From Leucobacter tenebrionis (GTDB taxonomy: Bacteria > Actinomycetota > Actinomycetes > Actinomycetales > Microbacteriaceae), in the NCBI RefSeq assembly GCF_019884725.1, contig NZ_CP082322.1, positions 248,001 through 312,000 of the forward strand: a DNA stretch of 64,000 bases. Reading direction: 5' to 3'. A program made the translations under genes and the position numbers. This document shows positions 60,933-64,000 of the stretch, in pieces. Below the pieces are notes generated by a model that saw nothing but the letters and a program-made list of their open reading frames with translations, ran no database searches and had not been told where the DNA came from. Each line of letters starts with the position of its first letter. The first letter of the stretch is position 1.

Positions 60933-61709
60933 TCACGCCTCGAGCTGATCGGGGTCGTAGCCGGCGTCGATCAGTGAGGTGGCGCGCTCCGTCTGCCCGT
61001 TGAAGTCGAGCATGTCGGTGCGCAGCCCCAGGTCGCGGTCGACGTGCAGCGCCATGGAGTGCGCCGCGTCGCGCACATCCCGAGCGGCGATCGCGTCGAG
61101 TACGGCACCGTGGTCGCGATGCATCGTCTCGAGCGTGGTGCCGAGGATCACGCGGCCCTCGGTGCTCGCGCCCTCCAGCACCGACATTACGCCGAGGTAC
61201 AGGTCGAGCAGGAGTTTGCTGCCGCTGGCCTCGACCACGAGACGGTGAAAGGAATCGGGCGCCGTGCTGCGATTGCAGGTGTCGAGCGAGTCAGGGGCGG
61301 CGTCGTCGGCGATCGCCTCGTGCACGCGCTGGTGCGCGGCGCGCAGTTCTGCGAGCTGCTCCTCGGTGCGGTGCACGGCCGCGTGCTGCGCCGCCTCGAT
61401 CTCGAGCGATCGCCGGTAGACGAGCACCTCCTCGAGGTCGTGATCGGCGAGGAACTCCGAGAGGATCGAGCTGACGGGGGTGCGGGATCGCACGAAGGTG
61501 CCGACGCCGGGAACAGTCTCGAGCATGCCGAATGCCGCGAGGGATCGCACGGCCTCGCGCACGGTGGAGCGGCCCACCCCGATGAGCTCGACGAGCTCGG
61601 GCTCCTTCGGGATCAGATCGCCGACGGGCCACTCCCCGCTCGATATCCTGCCGCGCAGGAAGTCGAGCGTATCGCGCGCTTTCTGCGAACCGCGGGTGGT
61701 GCTTGGCAT
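60933..61709 (-). CDS. GntR-family regulator, FadR subfamily
   Basis: A 258-residue regulator. N-terminal winged HTH: ARDTLDFLRGRISSGEWPVGDLIPKEPELVELIGVGRSTVREAVRSLAAFGMLETVPGVGTFVRSRTP. The C-terminal FCD domain (about 95-240) shows LEEVLVYRRSLEIEAAQHAA, FHRLVVEASGSKLLLDLYLGVM and MHRDHGAVLDAIAARDVRDAAHSMALHV, with the Asp/His residues that bind a metal or carboxylate effector. The ATG at 61709 has GAGG upstream. The regulated genes are not evident. Confidence 0.92.
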   Translation of the reverse strand: MPSTTRGSQKARDTLDFLRGRISSGEWPVGDLIPKEPELVELIGVGRSTVREAVRSLAAFGMLETVPGVGTFVRSRTPVSSILSEFLADHDLEEVLVYRRSLEIEAAQHAAVHRTEEQLAELRAAHQRVHEAIADDAAPDSLDTCNRSTAPDSFHRLVVEASGSKLLLDLYLGVMSVLEGASTEGRVILGTTLETMHRDHGAVLDAIAARDVRDAAHSMALHVDRDLGLRTDMLDFNGQTERATSLIDAGYDPDQLEA

Positions 61710-61801
61710 GTGGCGACCTCGTGATCGGGGGTGAACAGCGTCAACTATATCGGGCCTCACCGCCGGTTCCGGAGTCGGGCGCGCGGCATTCGCCGTGCTC
61801 C

Positions 61802-62356
61802 TCACATGACGATGGTGGTCGCAGAGGGCCGGGTGCGGCGCAGCCGGTTCGCGGTCCAGATGATGAGCGAGCCCAGCAGTACGAGGCAGATCCCTCCGAT
61901 CACGGCCACGACGGCGAGGGCGAGCCCCGGCCAGGCGAGGGCGACGATCCCGCCGACGAGCACGAGCACTCCCGGCACGAGCAGGGCCGGGCTGCGGCCG
62001 GCGAATCTGGCGCCGATCGCGATCCACAGCACTCCGAAGACCACGAGGCCGACGCCCACGAACGCCACGATCGCGTTGACCGTGAAATCGGAGAAGACGA
62101 TCGCGAGCACGCCCGCTCCGATGAGCACGATCCCGCCGACGAGGGCCGCGGATGAGCCGCCGGCGCGCGTGAGCAGCGCGAGTCCGTTCGCGATGAGCGC
62201 GGATCCGAAGAGCACCACTAGCAGCCAGCTCGCCGCGAAGAAGGGCCACACCAGGAAGCCGACACCGATGGCGGCGATGAGCGCTCCGGCCAGGAGCAGC
62301 GGCCACCACGGGAGGCGGGGGTTGCCCGCGGTGTAGACGACGGGTTGCTGACTCAC
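61802..62356 (-). CDS. DUF308/HdeD-like membrane protein
   Basis: A 184-residue membrane protein of six helices arranged as repeated pairs (WWPLLLAGALIAAIGVGFLVWPFFAASWLLVVLFGSALIANGLALL, LVGGIVLIGAGVLAIVFSDFTVNAIVAFVGVGLVVFGVLWI, ALLVPGVLVLVGGIVALAWPGLALAVVAVIGGICLVLLGSLIIW). This is the HdeD/DUF308 pattern. HdeD in enteric bacteria is acid-stress related; function here is unknown. GTG start with GGAGG upstream. Confidence 0.86.
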   Translation of the reverse strand: MSQQPVVYTAGNPRLPWWPLLLAGALIAAIGVGFLVWPFFAASWLLVVLFGSALIANGLALLTRAGGSSAALVGGIVLIGAGVLAIVFSDFTVNAIVAFVGVGLVVFGVLWIAIGARFAGRSPALLVPGVLVLVGGIVALAWPGLALAVVAVIGGICLVLLGSLIIWTANRLRRTRPSATTIVM

Positions 62357-62439
62357 GATCGACCTCCTCGGCGGCCCCCTCGCGCGTGCCGGGGCGCTGC
62401 CTCCAGGGTACGGTACGACGCCTGCGAGAAGATGGAGGG

Positions 62440-63114
62440 ATGGATCGTGAGCTCTTCCTCTCCCCCGCCCTCGAGGTCGCCCCGCGGCTGCTCGGCGCCG
62501 CGCTGAGCGTGACCGGCGATGACGGTACGGGCGGGATCGGCACGGTGACGATCCGCGTGACCGAGGTCGAGGCCTACCACGGCGTCGGCACCCCCGGGCC
62601 GTACGACCCCGGTTCGCACTCGAAGGATCGCCGCACCGCGCGCAACGCATCGATGTTCGGGCCGCCGGGCCACGCCTACGTCTACTTCAGCTACGGCATG
62701 CACTTCGCGCTGAACCTCGTGTGCTCGCCCGAGGGCACCGCTTCCGGGGTGCTGATCCGGGCCGGCGAGGTCGTAGCGGGTCACGCGATCGCGCAGCGGC
62801 GACGCGCTGCGAAACGAGGCGGGGCCCCGGTGCCCGAGCGCATGCTGGCACGAGGCCCGGGGAACGTCGCGGCGGCGCTCGGGATCGCTCGCGAGACGCA
62901 CGACGGGCTCGACCTCTTCGCCGCGCCGTTCGCGCTCGAGGCACCACCTGCTGAGCCCGATGAGATCGCGAGCGGGCCGCGCGTGGGGGTGGCCGGCGAG
63001 GCCGGCGGCGATGCCTTTCCCTGGCGCTTCTGGATCCCGGGCGAGGGGACGGTGTCCGCGTTCCGTCCGGGACGCGGGGCTCAGCCCTTCATCGCGACGC
63101 CGCGGCGCCAGTAG
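62440..63114 (+). CDS. DNA-3-methyladenine glycosylase (Mpg/AAG family)
   Basis: Base-excision repair enzyme that removes alkylated purines; 224 residues. AAG-family signatures are ALEVAPRLLGAAL, VTEVEAYHGVGTPGPYDPGSHSKDRRTARNASMFGPPGHAYVYFSYGMHFALNLVCSPEGTASGVLIRAGEV with the intercalating and catalytic (Glu) residues, and the RGPGNVAAALGI loop. The last 34 bases overlap the 3' end of the convergent siderophore-interacting gene. Confidence 0.93.
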   Translation: MDRELFLSPALEVAPRLLGAALSVTGDDGTGGIGTVTIRVTEVEAYHGVGTPGPYDPGSHSKDRRTARNASMFGPPGHAYVYFSYGMHFALNLVCSPEGTASGVLIRAGEVVAGHAIAQRRRAAKRGGAPVPERMLARGPGNVAAALGIARETHDGLDLFAAPFALEAPPAEPDEIASGPRVGVAGEAGGDAFPWRFWIPGEGTVSAFRPGRGAQPFIATPRRQ

Positions 63115-64000
63115 CCCATGAACGCGACCTGGGAGCGGGCGATCCCGAGCTCGCGCACGAGGTGGCGCCGCAGAGTCGTCACCACGCCGCTCTCCCCCGC
63201 GATCCAGTAGTAGCGCTCGTGGTGGTCGGGCCCGGCCTCGATCGCCTCGCCGGAGCCCGAGTACTGCGGGGTCTCCCAGAGCAGCTGCTCCACGCCGATC
63301 TCCGCCGTGACCGGCCCGGCGTCCCCTCCGCGGTCGTCCGGCCGGATCGCGCCCCGGCCGTGCTCTCCCAGGTGCGCGAGCACCTCGGGGATCAGCGAGG
63401 CGCCGTGCAGGGCGCCTCCCCGCGGCAGCCACCGCACCTCGAAGCCCGAGGGTGCGTCGATCGCGAGCCGATCCTCGCGCAGGGGCACCTCGATGAAGGC
63501 GATGCCGCGCGCGTCGGAGGGGAGCTCCTCGAGGATCCTCGCGATCGCCGGAGCCGCGGTCTCGTCGCCCGCGAGCAGCATGCTGGCCGCGTCCCCGGGC
63601 GCGAACTCGATCCCGCCGCCGTCGAGACGGCCCCGACGGGGCGCGACGACGAGCAGCTCGTCGCCGACGCGCGCGGCGCTCGCCCAGAGCGAGGCCGGCC
63701 CCGTCGCGCCGGGCTCGAGGTGCAGCACGAAGTCGACCACGAGCCGCGTCTCGCCGTCATCGCCGACGCGCAGGTCCCGGATCGAGTAGGTCCGCATCGA
63801 ACCGCGGGACTCCTCGGGCACGGCGAGCCACGCCGCGTACCAGTCGGCATCGTCGGCGAGGCGAGGGAGCTGCCCCGAGGCGGGAGGGAAGATCAGTTTG
63901 ATGCGCTGGTCGAGCGTGCGATGCGGATTGCCCGCGCCGCGCAGCTCGTCGCCCGCGAACGTCACCCGGATGAAGCTCGGCGAGATCCGCACCACCTCCT
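63081..64000 (-). CDS. Siderophore-interacting protein (FAD-dependent ferric reductase), 5'-truncated by window edge
   Basis: At least 306 residues of a second SIP/ViuB-type protein, without the methyltransferase-like half of the first. Visible: ISPSFIRVTFAGDELRG, RTYSIRDLRVGDDGETRLVVDFVLHLEPGATGPASLWASAARVGDELLVVAPRRG for FAD binding, MLLAGDETAAPAIARILEELP for NAD(P)H binding, YYWIAGESGVVTTLRRHLVRELGIARSQVAFMGYWRRG at the end. The true start lies beyond the window. SIPs reduce ferric siderophores in the cytoplasm. Confidence 0.92.
   Translation of the reverse strand, partial: EVVRISPSFIRVTFAGDELRGAGNPHRTLDQRIKLIFPPASGQLPRLADDADWYAAWLAVPEESRGSMRTYSIRDLRVGDDGETRLVVDFVLHLEPGATGPASLWASAARVGDELLVVAPRRGRLDGGGIEFAPGDAASMLLAGDETAAPAIARILEELPSDARGIAFIEVPLREDRLAIDAPSGFEVRWLPRGGALHGASLIPEVLAHLGEHGRGAIRPDDRGGDAGPVTAEIGVEQLLWETPQYSGSGEAIEAGPDHHERYYWIAGESGVVTTLRRHLVRELGIARSQVAFMGYWRRGVAMKG

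Noticed and set aside
1-64000. CRISPR array, prophage, insertion sequence or toxin-antitoxin module
   Set aside because: No regularly spaced repeats, no transposase, integrase or phage structural genes. The XRE/membrane-protein pair at 25893-26536 lacks a toxin-like partner.

Overview
The window is high-GC DNA from an actinomycete. Its gene orders are typical of Actinobacteria: parE / DUF7455 / sigA, glnE with a second glutamine synthetase, fasR-type regulator then fabD-fabH-acpP-fabF, the coproporphyrin-dependent haem genes hemQ and cpfC, and homodimeric aceE. Together with many apparently leaderless starts, this suggests the family Microbacteriaceae, perhaps close to Leucobacter; that placement is inference. 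There is no phage, transposase or CRISPR array. The interest lies in iron physiology, small regulatory sites and insertions into conserved gene orders.

Region 1 (1-9818): 3'-truncated parE, a DUF7455 protein, the primary sigma factor sigA, a PAC2-family protein, lpdA and a two-lipoyl-domain E2 (sucB), then DUF4191 and RDD membrane proteins. lipB and lipA, often found beside sucB, are not present. Region 2 (9847-24638): nitrogen assimilation. glnA has a four-element GlnR-like operator, and glnE and glnA2 lie further on. Between them sits a seven-gene iron operon reading leftwards: siderophore-interacting protein fused to a methyltransferase-like half, binding lipoprotein, two permeases, ATPase, Fes-like esterase and an NtaA-type flavin monooxygenase. 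It has a DtxR/IdeR-like box at its head and a terminator at each boundary. A 25-codon leaderless reading frame lies just downstream of glnE.

Region 3 (24714-31202): a SPOR-domain protein, map, a membrane protein/XRE pair, an LmeA-like lipid-binding protein, and a small accessory cluster (two dihydrofolate-reductase-like proteins, a VOC protein, a TetR regulator and membrane proteins). Two of its divergent promoters share the same inverted-repeat operator. Region 4 (31240-43294): rnpB, a zinc-ribbon-like coiled-coil protein, a Nif3-like protein, the methionine importer metQ-metN-metI, long-form GAPDH, a universal stress protein, an MBL hydrolase, an MFS exporter, a flavin reductase, glutathione peroxidase, a CGNR zinc-finger protein, tRNA-Val and an AhpE-type peroxiredoxin. 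Two copies of a palindromic intergenic repeat lie at 31640 and 41800.

Region 5 (43568-53536): aceE, a fasR-like PucR regulator and the fatty-acid synthase II genes fabD-fabH-acpP-fabF. A large OafA/OatA-like acyltransferase is inserted between fasR and fabD. Region 6 (53599-64000): a glutamine amidotransferase, the ferrous-iron system efeUOB and dps (both with DtxR/IdeR-like boxes), hemQ and cpfC, a CAT-anticodon tRNA, a GntR/FadR regulator, a DUF308 membrane protein, a 3-methyladenine DNA glycosylase, and a second siderophore-interacting protein cut by the window edge. Iron capture, storage and haem synthesis therefore probably form one iron-responsive regulon in this window.
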